DNA of 64,000 nt from Gemmobacter denitrificans (lineage in GTDB: Bacteria; Pseudomonadota; Alphaproteobacteria; Rhodobacterales; Rhodobacteraceae), in contig NZ_JBALHR010000003.1 of assembly GCF_036964905.1 (NCBI RefSeq), positions 62,001 to 126,000 on the forward strand. The letters are read 5' to 3'. Positions 49,076-58,028 of this stretch are shown here, piece after piece (positions within the stretch are counted from its first letter, which is position 1; each line of letters begins with the position of its first letter). The translations under genes and the position numbers were made by a program. The notes below the pieces were generated by a model. That model searched no databases, was not told the DNA's origin, and saw only the letters and a program-made list of their open reading frames with translations.

Positions 49076-50371
49076 ATGCCTTTTGAAATGCCCCCTGCCC
49101 AACGCCGCCGCATTGCCGTCATCGGGGGCGGCATATCCGGCATGGCCGCCGCGCATCTTCTGGCCGATCAGCATGATGTGACGCTGTTCGAAGCCGAAGG
49201 GCGTCTGGGGGGCCATGCCCGGACCGTGACAGCCGGGCGGCGCGGAGATCAGCCGGTCGATACCGGCTTCATCGTGTTCAACAAGGCGAATTATCCCAAT
49301 CTGACGCGCCTGTTTGACCGGCTGGCCGTTCCTTACAAACCCAGCCGGATGACCTTTGGCGCATCCTTTGGCGGCGGGGCGATGGAATATGCGCTTACCT
49401 CGCTTGATACGCTGTTTGTGCAGCGCCAGCGCGCGTTTGATCCGCGTTTCCTGCGAATGATCCGCGACATTCTGCATTTCAATGCGCATGCTGAACAAGC
49501 GTTGACCCACCCGGGAATGACCATCCGCGAGTTCTTGGCCGAACTGGGCACGGGGGTGTGGTTCCGCGACCGTTACCTTCTGCCCTTCTCTGGTGCGATC
49601 TGGTCCACGCCCTGCGAAGGTGTGCTGGATTTTCCGGCCCATGCGCTGGTGACCTTTTTCCGCAACCATCATCTGATGAGCGTGAACGGCCAGCATCAGT
49701 GGTACACAGTGGATGGTGGTTCGGTCGAATATGTGCGCCGTCTGCAGGCCGCATTGATCGAACAGGGGGTCACCTTGCGCCTGGGCGCGGCGGTGCAATC
49801 GGTGGCGCGGCAGCCGAAGCCGGTGGTGCAGGTGGCAGGCGCCCTGCCGGAGCAGTTTGACGATGTGATCTTTGCCACCCATTCCGATGACAGTCTGCGC
49901 CTGCTGGCCGATGCCAGCCCCGCCGAACGCGCAACTCTGGGCGCTGTGGCCTATCAACCGAACGAGGCGGTGCTGCATTCCGATCTGGCCCTGATGCCAC
50001 GCCGCCGCAAGGTATGGTCCAGCTGGGTCTATGTCGAACCCGAAGGCCCGAAGCCCGACCGCATCGCGCTCAGCTACTGGATGAACAGTCTGCAATCCAT
50101 CCCGCAGGATGATCCGCTGTTCGTGACGCTGAATGCCACCCGCCCGATCCGCGATGACCTGATCCATGATGTCACCACCTTCCGTCACCCGGTTTACGAT
50201 CTGGGGGCACTGCAGGCGCAGGGGTTGATCCGGGCGATGAATGGCACCCGCAATACCTGGTTCTGCGGGGCGTGGATGCGCAACGGCTTTCACGAGGATG
50301 GTTTTGCCAGCGCGGTCGATGTCGTGCAGGGCATGGCGGCGCGCGATCAGGTGGTGGTGGCGGCAGAATGA
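49076..50371 (+). CDS. FAD-dependent amine-oxidase-type protein (sigma-E target)
   Basis: A 431-aa flavoprotein. It has the Rossmann motif IAVIGGGISGMAAAHLLA and the flavin_amine-oxidase pattern (GGHARTV), followed by a substrate domain and a C-terminal FAD segment NTWFCGAWMRNGFHEDGF. In R. sphaeroides the gene next to rpoE-chrR (RSP_1091, from memory) is of this type and is required for fatty-acid modification under singlet oxygen. Here the order and divergent sigma-E promoter are the same. ATG 49076 is preceded by GACAGG. Confidence 0.85.
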   Translation: MPFEMPPAQRRRIAVIGGGISGMAAAHLLADQHDVTLFEAEGRLGGHARTVTAGRRGDQPVDTGFIVFNKANYPNLTRLFDRLAVPYKPSRMTFGASFGGGAMEYALTSLDTLFVQRQRAFDPRFLRMIRDILHFNAHAEQALTHPGMTIREFLAELGTGVWFRDRYLLPFSGAIWSTPCEGVLDFPAHALVTFFRNHHLMSVNGQHQWYTVDGGSVEYVRRLQAALIEQGVTLRLGAAVQSVARQPKPVVQVAGALPEQFDDVIFATHSDDSLRLLADASPAERATLGAVAYQPNEAVLHSDLALMPRRRKVWSSWVYVEPEGPKPDRIALSYWMNSLQSIPQDDPLFVTLNATRPIRDDLIHDVTTFRHPVYDLGALQAQGLIRAMNGTRNTWFCGAWMRNGFHEDGFASAVDVVQGMAARDQVVVAAE

Positions 50372-51117
50372 CGGGGATCGACCATATCGCGGGTCAGACC
50401 TACCACGGGCGCAAGGGGGCCGTCCGCAATGCCTTCCGCTATGGGGTGGATTATGTGCTGCTTGATCCCGCCACTGCGCGCGGGCCTGCCTTGTTTTCCC
50501 GCAACGGCCGCAACCTGATTTCGCTGCATGATTGCGATCATGGCGGCGCACCGGGGCAGGGGCGTGGGGTGGATTGGCTGCACGAGGTTCTGGCCAGCCA
50601 TGGTCTGCCCGCGCCGGACCGGGTTGAACTGCTGGCCCAGCCCCGTGTGCTGGGCCATGTGTTCAATCCGGTGGCCTTCTGGCTATGCCATGGGGCAGGC
50701 GGGTTGCAGATCGTGGTGGCGGAGGTGACGAATACCTATGGCGACCGGCATTGCTATCTGTGCCACCGCGACGATCTTGGTCCGCTGACAGCCTCGGATT
50801 GGGTGGAGGCGCGCAAGATATTTCACGTTTCGCCGTTTCAGCCGATTGCAGGCAGCTACCGGTTTCGCTTTGACGTCCGGGCCGACCGGATCGGCATCTG
50901 GATCGATCATTCCAATGCTGAAGGCGGCATCTATACCAACCTGACCGGCCCCCGCCGTGCATTGACCAATGCGGGCATCCTGCGCGCCTGCCTGCGCCGG
51001 CCCTTTGGGTCGCGTCGGGTTCTGGCGCTGATCCATTGGCAGGCGCTGAAACTGGCGCTGAAAGGGGTGCGGTTCCGCAATCGCCCGTCCCCCCCGGATG
51101 CCGAGGTCAGCCGATGA
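50368..51117 (+). CDS. DUF1365 protein
   Basis: A 249-aa protein of the DUF1365 family, often paired with the amine-oxidase-type gene. Motifs are TYHGRKGAVRNAFRYGVDYVLLD, RVLGHVFNPVAFW and KIFHVSPFQPI. No membrane helix. Precise reaction unknown; the neighbourhood suggests modification of unsaturated or cyclopropane fatty acids. ATG overlaps the previous stop by 4 bp. Confidence 0.85.
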   Translation: MTGIDHIAGQTYHGRKGAVRNAFRYGVDYVLLDPATARGPALFSRNGRNLISLHDCDHGGAPGQGRGVDWLHEVLASHGLPAPDRVELLAQPRVLGHVFNPVAFWLCHGAGGLQIVVAEVTNTYGDRHCYLCHRDDLGPLTASDWVEARKIFHVSPFQPIAGSYRFRFDVRADRIGIWIDHSNAEGGIYTNLTGPRRALTNAGILRACLRRPFGSRRVLALIHWQALKLALKGVRFRNRPSPPDAEVSR

Positions 51118-52343
51118 CCGATCAGGTCGGCCTGTGGCGCTGGTCGGGTTTCGCGGCGGTGCTGGCGATGGCGGGGCTGCCCATCTACATCCACGCACCT
51201 GCCTACTATGCCGCGCAGCACGGCATCGGGCTGGGGGTTCTGGGGGTGGTTCTGGCGGCATTGCGTCTGGTCGATGTGGTGCAAGACCCCGCTCTGGGCT
51301 GGCTGGCCGAACGCAGCCGGGCCTGGCGGTCGCAGGGCGTGGCGCTGGCGGTTCTGGTCATGGCGGTCGCAATGCTGGCGCTGTTCTGGCCAAACCTGCC
51401 GCTGGCAGCCTTGCCCTGGTTTGCCCTGTCGATGTTCGCCCTGTTCACTGCATGGTCGTTCCTGTCGATCGTATTCTATGCCGAAGGTGTTGCGCGGGCT
51501 GTCCGGCTTGGTCCCGAAGGCCATTTGCGGCTGGCGGGCTGGCGCGAAGGCGGTGCCTTGGTCGGGGTCTGCCTTGCAGCAGTTGCGCCGCTGGTCCTCA
51601 CCGGATTTGCCCAGCCCTACGCCCTGTTTGCGGCGGGGTTTGCCCTGTTGGCGCTGCTGACCTTGTGGACAATGCGCGGCGAATGGCGGGGCGGGGCGGC
51701 ATTGCCCCCCGATTTTCGTGGCCTGCTGGCCGATCCGGGGGTGCGCGGGTTGCTTCTGCTGGCGCTGGCCAATGGGGCGCCCGCTGCGGTCAGTTCCACC
51801 CTGTTCCTGTTCTTTGTCGAAGATCGTCTGCAAAGCCCGTCTGCGGCCGGCCCCCTGTTGCTGCTGTTCTTCCTTTCGGCGGCAGTGGCGGTACCGCTCT
51901 GGACCAGGGCTGCGGCACGCCATGGCATCCGCCATGTGCTGACGGCGGCCATGTTGCTTGCGCTTGTGGCCTTCAGCGTCACGCTCAGCCTGGGCGCGGG
52001 TGACGTTGCAATCTTTGCGGTGATTTCAGCCCTGTCTGGCGCGGCGATGGGGGCCGATCTCAGCCTGCTGCCTGCGCAGTTCGCCCGTCAGTTGGCCCGA
52101 TCAGGCGGGGCCGAGGCTGCAGGCTTTGCGCTTTGGTCCTTCATGTCGAAACTGACACTGGGCCTTGCCGCTCTGGTGCTGCTGCCGGTGCTGGACCTGC
52201 AGGGCTTCCGCCCCGGGCAGCCCAATGATGCCAAGGCGCTGGTTGCCCTGACGCTGGCCTATGGTGGCCTGCCCTGCCTGTTGAAACTTGTGTCCCTCGC
52301 GCTGCTTTGGCGCCTTGACCTGACGGAGGCGTCCCATGCCTGA
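51114..52343 (+). CDS. MFS transporter of the GPH-like type
   Basis: A 409-aa membrane carrier with about twelve helices, of the MFS/glycoside-pentoside-hexuronide-like group. The cytoplasmic loop DPALGWLAERSRAW follows helix 2. Substrate unknown; in R. sphaeroides the corresponding position holds a sugar/cation-symporter-like gene. Starts with 4-bp overlap to DUF1365 and overlaps the DUF3833 gene by 8 bp at its end. Confidence 0.82.
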   Translation: MTDQVGLWRWSGFAAVLAMAGLPIYIHAPAYYAAQHGIGLGVLGVVLAALRLVDVVQDPALGWLAERSRAWRSQGVALAVLVMAVAMLALFWPNLPLAALPWFALSMFALFTAWSFLSIVFYAEGVARAVRLGPEGHLRLAGWREGGALVGVCLAAVAPLVLTGFAQPYALFAAGFALLALLTLWTMRGEWRGGAALPPDFRGLLADPGVRGLLLLALANGAPAAVSSTLFLFFVEDRLQSPSAAGPLLLLFFLSAAVAVPLWTRAAARHGIRHVLTAAMLLALVAFSVTLSLGAGDVAIFAVISALSGAAMGADLSLLPAQFARQLARSGGAEAAGFALWSFMSKLTLGLAALVLLPVLDLQGFRPGQPNDAKALVALTLAYGGLPCLLKLVSLALLWRLDLTEASHA

Positions 52344-52905
52344 TTTCCTGCTGCTTCTGGCCGGTGCCCTGCTGGTTGCGCTGCCCCTTTGGCTTCGTGG
52401 GCGGTTCTGGTCCTTTGCTGCGCAGCGCCCCGAAGATTACCTGGCGGGCACCCCCATTGATCTGCACCGCCATCTGAACGGCAAGATGATCTGCGAAGGC
52501 GTGATCTATGGCCCTGCGGGGCGTGTGGTGTCGCGCTTTGTCGCGGATATGGAGGGGCGCTGGCAGGGCAGTCGGGGCCAGCTGATCGAAAGGTTCCATT
52601 TTGACAGCGGCACCGTGCAGGATCGCGTCTGGGATCTGACACTTGGCCCGGATGGCCGCATTGCTGCCACTGCGCCCGACATGCCCAATGGCGCCACCGG
52701 GCAGGTGCGCGGATCGGGCATGTTGATGCGCTATGATGTGCGCCTGATGCCCGAGGCGGGGGGCCATCTGCTGTCGGTCACCGACTGGATGCATCTGGCC
52801 CCCAATGGCACATTGGTCAACCGCAGCCAGTTCCGCAAATTCGGCCTGAAGGTGGCCGAACTCGTCGCGGTCATTCGCCCGGCAGAGGGCGCGCGCGATG
52901 TTTGA
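52336..52905 (+). CDS. DUF3833 protein
   Basis: A 189-aa protein. One N-terminal hydrophobic helix (about 3-20) anchors it, followed by a beta-rich domain with RPEDYLAGTPIDLHRHLNGKMICEGVIYGP, VADMEGRWQG and LTLGPDGRIAATAPDMP, the DUF3833 lipoprotein-like fold. Function unknown. The start overlaps the MFS gene by 8 bp and its end overlaps the SDR gene by 8 bp. Confidence 0.82.
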   Translation: MPDFLLLLAGALLVALPLWLRGRFWSFAAQRPEDYLAGTPIDLHRHLNGKMICEGVIYGPAGRVVSRFVADMEGRWQGSRGQLIERFHFDSGTVQDRVWDLTLGPDGRIAATAPDMPNGATGQVRGSGMLMRYDVRLMPEAGGHLLSVTDWMHLAPNGTLVNRSQFRKFGLKVAELVAVIRPAEGARDV

Positions 52906-53629
52906 CGGGCAGCGCTGGTGGCTGGTCGGGGCGTCCGAAGGCCTTGGCTTTGCCTTGGCGCAGGCCATGGCCGCGCGTGGCGCAGGGCTGATCCTGTCGG
53001 CCCGCAATGCCGAACGGCTGTCCGAGGCCGCCGCGACCCTGCCCGCCGGGGCCGAGATCGTGCCGCTGGACGTGGCCGACCGCGATAGCATTGCCGCAGC
53101 GGGGGAAAGGATCGGCCCGGTTGATGGCATGGTCTGGCTGGCAGGTGTCTATTGGCCGATGCGCGCACAGGACTGGGACAGCGCCAAGGTCGAAACCATG
53201 TGCGACACCAATTTCACCGGCTGTGCCCGGGTGATCGGCGCGGTTCTGCCCGGCATGCTGGCCCGCAAGCGCGGCCATATCGTCATCACCGGCTCGCTTT
53301 CAGGCTTTCGCGGTCTGCCGGGCGCGGTGGGCTATGGCGCGTCGAAGGCAGGCTGCATGTCTCTGGCCGAAACGCTGCATGCCGATTTGCGCGGTAGCGG
53401 CATCAAGGTGCAACTGGCCAATCCCGGCTTCATCCGCACCCGGCTGACGGCACTGAACGATTTCGCCATGCCGCAGATCATGGAACCAGACGCCGCAGCC
53501 CTGCACATGATCCGCCTGATGGAAAGCAACCGCTTTTCCGCCAGCTTCCCAACGCCCTTTCAATGGCTGTTCCGCGCGGCGAATTTCCTGCCGGATGGCT
53601 TGTATTACCGGCTGTTCGCGCCGAAATAA
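52898..53629 (+). CDS. Short-chain dehydrogenase/reductase
   Basis: A 243-aa SDR. Cofactor motif VGASEGLGFALA is near the start, the NxAG equivalent VWLAGVYWP is altered (the Asn of NNAG is missing), the catalytic Ser is in IVITGSLSG, and the Tyr-Lys pair is in GYGASKAG. The C-terminal helix ends FPDGLYYRLF-like, with a hydrophobic tail that may reach the membrane. It closes the sigma-E operon. Confidence 0.85.
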   Translation: MFDGQRWWLVGASEGLGFALAQAMAARGAGLILSARNAERLSEAAATLPAGAEIVPLDVADRDSIAAAGERIGPVDGMVWLAGVYWPMRAQDWDSAKVETMCDTNFTGCARVIGAVLPGMLARKRGHIVITGSLSGFRGLPGAVGYGASKAGCMSLAETLHADLRGSGIKVQLANPGFIRTRLTALNDFAMPQIMEPDAAALHMIRLMESNRFSASFPTPFQWLFRAANFLPDGLYYRLFAPK

Positions 53630-53673
53630 CCTCTGCTCCCTTTATCGTGGTTCAAATATCCTCGGGGGGCGCG

Positions 53674-53690
53674 GGGGGCAGACAGCCCCC
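53674..53690 (+). terminator. Hairpin after the sigma-E operon
   Basis: GGGGGC / GCCCCC around AGACA, 44 bp after the SDR stop, with a short T-rich stretch (CCATTTTGG) behind. G-rich surroundings (CTCGGGGGGCGCGGGG) make it look like a dispersed intergenic hairpin. Confidence 0.55.
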
Positions 53691-53726
53691 GTCCATTTTG
53701 GACACCCGCCAGCCGCAGGAGGTTCC

Positions 53727-54650
53727 ATGCGCCGAATTCTTGGCCTTGCCCTGATTGCCACCGTCCTTGGCGGGGTTTGGCTCTGGCTGTCACAGCCCAA
53801 ACGGCTGGATCGCGCGGCGCTGATGGCGCGCTACGCCGAACCGCTGCCACCACAGCGCCCGGCGGGCGTCTTTCATCTGGGTCACAGTCTGGTCGGGCGC
53901 GACATGCCGGTGATGCTGGCACAGTTGATGGGCAACCGTTTTCACAGCCAATTGGGTTGGGGGGCATCGCTGAACCAGCATTGGCAGGGCGATGTGCCGG
54001 GCTTTGCCGAGGAAAACCACGCGCCCTTTCACCGCGATGCGAAACAGGCGCTGGCCTCGGGCGAATATGATGCGGTCGTGCTGACCGAGATGGTCGAACT
54101 CAAGGATGCGATCAAATGGCATGACAGCCCGCGCGCTTTGGGCGATTGGGCGGCTGCGGCGCGGCAGGTGCGGGGGGATGTGCGGGTCTATCTGTACGAA
54201 ACCTGGCACCGGCTGGACGATCCGGCGGGCTGGACGGCGCGGATTGCCGCCGATCTGCCCGCGCTGTGGGAGGGAACCTTGCTGGCGCAGGCCATGGCGC
54301 GGCCGGATGGCGGCACCATCCATGTGATCCCGGCGGGGCAGGTGATGGCAGCACTGACCGCGAAGATCGAGGCGGGAGAGGTGCCCGGCCTGTCGCGTCG
54401 CGAAGATCTTTTCGCCCGTAATCCCGATGGCTCGCAGGACATGATCCATCTGAATGATCTGGGGGCCTATGTCGTGGCGCTGACCCATTTCGCCGTGCTG
54501 GCGGGGCAAAGCCCGGTCGGCCTGCCGCACGCCCTGTTGCGGGCCGATGGTACGCCCGCCACGGCGCCCGACCCCAAGGCGGCGCAGATCATGCAAGAGG
54601 TGGTCTGGCAAGTGGTCACCGGTTATGCTGCAACGGGCGTATCCGGTTGA
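53727..54650 (+). CDS. Membrane-anchored SGNH hydrolase
   Basis: A 307-aa protein with an N-terminal anchor helix (about 3-20). Block I of the SGNH fold is FHLGHSLVGRDMP with the nucleophile at Ser54 (GHSL in place of GDSL). The catalytic Asp-His pair is in DMIHLNDLGAYV near the end. Such esterases remove or add O-acetyl groups on polysaccharides. It shares YETWH and IPAGQxMA segments with the next protein, so the two are paralogous. GCAGGAGG precedes ATG 53727. It opens the exopolysaccharide-type locus. Confidence 0.8.
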   Translation: MRRILGLALIATVLGGVWLWLSQPKRLDRAALMARYAEPLPPQRPAGVFHLGHSLVGRDMPVMLAQLMGNRFHSQLGWGASLNQHWQGDVPGFAEENHAPFHRDAKQALASGEYDAVVLTEMVELKDAIKWHDSPRALGDWAAAARQVRGDVRVYLYETWHRLDDPAGWTARIAADLPALWEGTLLAQAMARPDGGTIHVIPAGQVMAALTAKIEAGEVPGLSRREDLFARNPDGSQDMIHLNDLGAYVVALTHFAVLAGQSPVGLPHALLRADGTPATAPDPKAAQIMQEVVWQVVTGYAATGVSG

Positions 54651-54662
54651 AAGGTCTGGCTC

Positions 54663-57179
54663 ATGTCGCTGTTCGCGGTTCTTGCTGACATCCTGTTTGT
54701 CGGTCACAGCCTGGTCGGGCCAAACCTGCCCGGGCTGGTGGAACAGGGGCTGATCCAGCAGGGCGCGGCGGAAGCGGTGGTCGAGGCGCAGATCATCAAT
54801 GGGGCGCCGCTGCGCTATCAATGGGACAATTCGACCGAGGCCGAGGGCGTCGATGCCCGGGTCCGGCTGGTGGCGGGCGGGGTGGATGCACTGATCCTGA
54901 CCGAGGCGATCCCGCTCGCAGGCCAGATCGACTGGAATGACAGCCCCGGCCAGGTTGCCTCCTGGGCCGGTTTGGCCTGGGAACACAATCCGGCAACGCA
55001 GGTTTTCATCTATGAAACCTGGCACAGCCTGAAATCGGCGCCGGGTGCGGCGATAGAAGGCGATCCGGGCGCGGGTATCGACTGGGCCACTCGCATCGCG
55101 GCCGATCTTCCAGCCTGGGAAGGGCTTGTCACCGGGGCCGAGGCGATCCGCCCGCAAACCGCGCCGCCGCTGCGGCTGATCCCGGCAGGGCAGGCCATGG
55201 CGCTGGCCCGGGCCGAGGCGCTGGCAGGGCGCTTGCCCGGTATTGCCCGGATCGAAGACCTGTTCAGCGATGACATCCACCCCAATGGCAAGGGCCAGTA
55301 TCTGTTGGCCATGGTCCATGTTGCGGCGATCAGCGGCAAAAGCCCCGAAGGGCTGCCTGCGCGGTTGGGGCGACGCTGGACCAGCCGCGATGCGGTGATT
55401 TCGGATGAACTGGCCCTGGCCTTGCAGCGTATCGCCTGGACTGCGGTGCAGGCGCAGGTGGCGCGCGAGGCCGCGCGCCCGGCCACTGCCAAACCCGATA
55501 TGGTCGCCGCTGCCCTGCCAGAGCCTGAAGCGGCCCCGGCAGACCCCGCCACGGCTGAGCTTGCGGCCCTGCCACCGCCAGTGTCGCAGGATGCTATCGC
55601 CGCGTTGACGCCGATCATCAACCCGTCGCTGGGCTTCGGGCTGGCCGGGGTGAATGACTGGACGGTGCAGCAACCCTTTCTGGACGTGATGAAAACCGCC
55701 CGACCCTGGACCGGCCACAAGCCGGGCCAATGGGGCGGGATCGACCATGATGGTCTGGCGGCGGGCGGCTGGCTGGATGGCAATGGTTGGGTGCGCGCCC
55801 TGCCACCGGGGATCGAGGCGGTCTCGACCCTTGTGCTGACCGAATTGCCTGCTGATGCCGGGGGAATTGCGGGCCGTTATGTGCTGCGCTGGCGTGGCAA
55901 GGGCGATCTGCGGCTGGAAGGCCGGGCGCAGAACATCTCGCCGGTCGAAGGGGGCCTTGCCTTCGACTATACGCCGGGCGAGGGATCGGTGCTGATCACC
56001 CTGTCCGCGCTGGATGCCACTGACCCGATCCGCGACATGACGCTGGTGCGTGAAGACCGGCTGGCTGCATTTGATGCCGGGCACATCTTCAACCCCGATT
56101 GGCTGAACCGGCTGCGCGGGGTGCGGCTGATCCGGTTCATGGATTGGATGGCCACCAACAACGCGACGCTTGCCACGATTGAAGACAGCCCCAAACCATC
56201 AGATTACACATGGGCGCGCAATGGCGTGCCGGTCGAGGTGATGGTCGCGCTGGCCAATGAACTGGAGGCTGACCCCTGGTTCACGCTGCCGCATCTGTCT
56301 TCGGATGCAATGGTCCGGTTTTACGCGGAAAGCGTTGCCGATCTGCTGATGCCGGGGCTGAAGGCCCATGTCGAACTGTCGAACGAGGTCTGGAACTGGC
56401 AGTTCACCCAATCCGCCTGGGCCGAGGCCGAGGGTAAGGCCCGGTGGGGCCGCGACGGGGCATGGCTGCAATTCTATGCGCTGCGCGCAACGCAGGTAGC
56501 CCGCATCTGGACCGAGGCCTTCGGGGCCGAGGCGCGCGATCGGCTGGTGCGGGTGATTGCCACCCAGACCGGCGTGCCGGGGATGGAGGTCGATATATTG
56601 GACGCGCCGCTGGTCAAGGCCGAGGGCGATCTGGCCCCTTACGAATCCTTCGATGCCTATGCGGTGACCGGTTACTTTGCCGGGCTCATGGTGACCGATG
56701 TAAAGCTGCCTCTGGTCAAACAATGGCTGGCAGAAAGCGCGCAGGCCGATCCGGCCAATCCCTATGCCCTGGCTGTCACCCGCGCGGCCGAGGAACTGCG
56801 CGACGGTCGCCATTCCGGCATCGCCGAAGACACGCTGCAGGATGTGCTGACCCGTATCCTGCCCTATCAGGCCAAGGTGGCCAAGGATCGTGGGCTGGAT
56901 CTGGTGATGTATGAAGGGGGCAGCCATCTGGTGGGCATAGGCCCGATTGTTGACGATGCCGAAGTGGTGGCCTTTTTGCAGCACCTGTCCTATACACCTG
57001 AAATGGGCGCGCTTTATTCCGAACTGCTGCAGGGTTGGGCCGCGCTGACCGATCAGCCCTTTAATGCCTTTGTCGATATCTATACCCCGGGCAAATGGGG
57101 AAGCTGGGGCGCGCTGCGGCATCTGGGCGATGACAATCCGCGCTGGCGGGTGCTGGCGCGGGGGTGCGACAAGTGCTGA
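54663..57179 (+). CDS. Two-domain SGNH hydrolase-glycosidase-like protein
   Basis: An 838-aa protein. Residues ~1-265 are an SGNH domain (LFVGHSLVGPNLP with Ser16; DDIHPNGKG with Asp203 and His206). A linker rich in Ala/Pro (about 270-310) leads to a second region, about 315-838. It starts with a beta-rich part (about 320-460) and continues as a TIM-barrel-like domain with clan GH-A features: VELSNEVWNWQ (Asn574, Glu575 as acid/base candidate) and VMYEGGSHL (Glu751 as nucleophile candidate). The predicted activity is cutting or editing a polysaccharide. The N-terminus is only moderately hydrophobic, so the location is unclear. ATG 54663 has AAAGG at 9 nt. Confidence 0.78.
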   Translation: MSLFAVLADILFVGHSLVGPNLPGLVEQGLIQQGAAEAVVEAQIINGAPLRYQWDNSTEAEGVDARVRLVAGGVDALILTEAIPLAGQIDWNDSPGQVASWAGLAWEHNPATQVFIYETWHSLKSAPGAAIEGDPGAGIDWATRIAADLPAWEGLVTGAEAIRPQTAPPLRLIPAGQAMALARAEALAGRLPGIARIEDLFSDDIHPNGKGQYLLAMVHVAAISGKSPEGLPARLGRRWTSRDAVISDELALALQRIAWTAVQAQVAREAARPATAKPDMVAAALPEPEAAPADPATAELAALPPPVSQDAIAALTPIINPSLGFGLAGVNDWTVQQPFLDVMKTARPWTGHKPGQWGGIDHDGLAAGGWLDGNGWVRALPPGIEAVSTLVLTELPADAGGIAGRYVLRWRGKGDLRLEGRAQNISPVEGGLAFDYTPGEGSVLITLSALDATDPIRDMTLVREDRLAAFDAGHIFNPDWLNRLRGVRLIRFMDWMATNNATLATIEDSPKPSDYTWARNGVPVEVMVALANELEADPWFTLPHLSSDAMVRFYAESVADLLMPGLKAHVELSNEVWNWQFTQSAWAEAEGKARWGRDGAWLQFYALRATQVARIWTEAFGAEARDRLVRVIATQTGVPGMEVDILDAPLVKAEGDLAPYESFDAYAVTGYFAGLMVTDVKLPLVKQWLAESAQADPANPYALAVTRAAEELRDGRHSGIAEDTLQDVLTRILPYQAKVAKDRGLDLVMYEGGSHLVGIGPIVDDAEVVAFLQHLSYTPEMGALYSELLQGWAALTDQPFNAFVDIYTPGKWGSWGALRHLGDDNPRWRVLARGCDKC

Positions 57180-57994
57180 GCGTCATCATCCCGGCATCGA
57201 ATGAGGCAGGCTATATCGGGGCCTGCCTGAGCGCCTTGTTCGCCAGCCCCTTGCCACCTGGCGGGGCCGAGGCGGTGGTGGTGGCCAATGGATGCCGTGA
57301 TGATACCGCCGACCGGGCGCGGGCGCTGGCCGCGCGGGCCGAGGCGGCGGGCTGGGGCCTGACTGTGCTGGACCTGCCGCAAGGCGGCAAGCCCAGCGCC
57401 CTGAATGCAGGGGATGCGGTCGCCCGGGGGGGAATGCGCGCCTATCTGGATGCGGATGTGCTGGTCTCGCCCGCCCTGATCGGTCAACTGGTCGAGGTTC
57501 TGGCGACGCCTGCCCCGCGCTATGCCAGCGGCACCGCCCATATTCCGCAAGCGCAAAGCCGGGTGACGCGGGCCTATGCCCGGTTCTGGCAGACCCTGCC
57601 TTTTGCGCAAAGTGTGGCGCCGGGCTATGGGCTGTTTGCGGTCAATGCGGCTGGCCGGGCGCGGTGGGGCGAATTTCCGGCGATCATTTCCGATGATACC
57701 TTTGTGCGGCTGCAGTTCCTGCCCGCCGAACGGGTGCAGGTGGCTGCCCCCTATGATTGGCCGATGATCGAAGGTTTTGCCGCGCTGACCCGGGTGCGGC
57801 GGCGGCAGGATGCCGGGGTGGCTGAGATTGCGCGGCTCTGGCCCGGCCTTCTGGCGCGCGAAGGGCGGGCCCGGCTGGGCCTTGGCGGGTTGGCCGCACG
57901 GGCACTGCGCGATCCGCTTGGCTTTGCCACCTATGCGGCAGTCTCGCTGGCGGTGCGGGCCCGGCGCGGCAATGGCTGGACCCGAGGGCGATAG
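57173..57994 (+). CDS. Glycosyltransferase family 2 protein
   Basis: A 273-aa GT-A fold transferase. The start VLSVIIPASNEAGYIGACL, the Lys/Asp segment PQGGKPSALNAGD, the DxD-type YLDADVLVSP, and GYGLFAVNAAG are typical of GT2. GTG 57173 overlaps the previous stop (GTGCTGA) and is the preferred start; GTG 57164 is an alternative. Donor sugar unknown. Confidence 0.85.
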   Translation: MLSVIIPASNEAGYIGACLSALFASPLPPGGAEAVVVANGCRDDTADRARALAARAEAAGWGLTVLDLPQGGKPSALNAGDAVARGGMRAYLDADVLVSPALIGQLVEVLATPAPRYASGTAHIPQAQSRVTRAYARFWQTLPFAQSVAPGYGLFAVNAAGRARWGEFPAIISDDTFVRLQFLPAERVQVAAPYDWPMIEGFAALTRVRRRQDAGVAEIARLWPGLLAREGRARLGLGGLAARALRDPLGFATYAAVSLAVRARRGNGWTRGR

Positions 57995-58028
57995 CCCCTG
58001 CCCGAAGGGGCCCGAGGCCTGGCCGAAA

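Noticed and set aside
53790..56084. Minus-strand ORF of 764 codons opposite the two SGNH genes
   Set aside because: Antisense frame without start signal or domain; the plus-strand frames show catalytic motifs and normal codon use.
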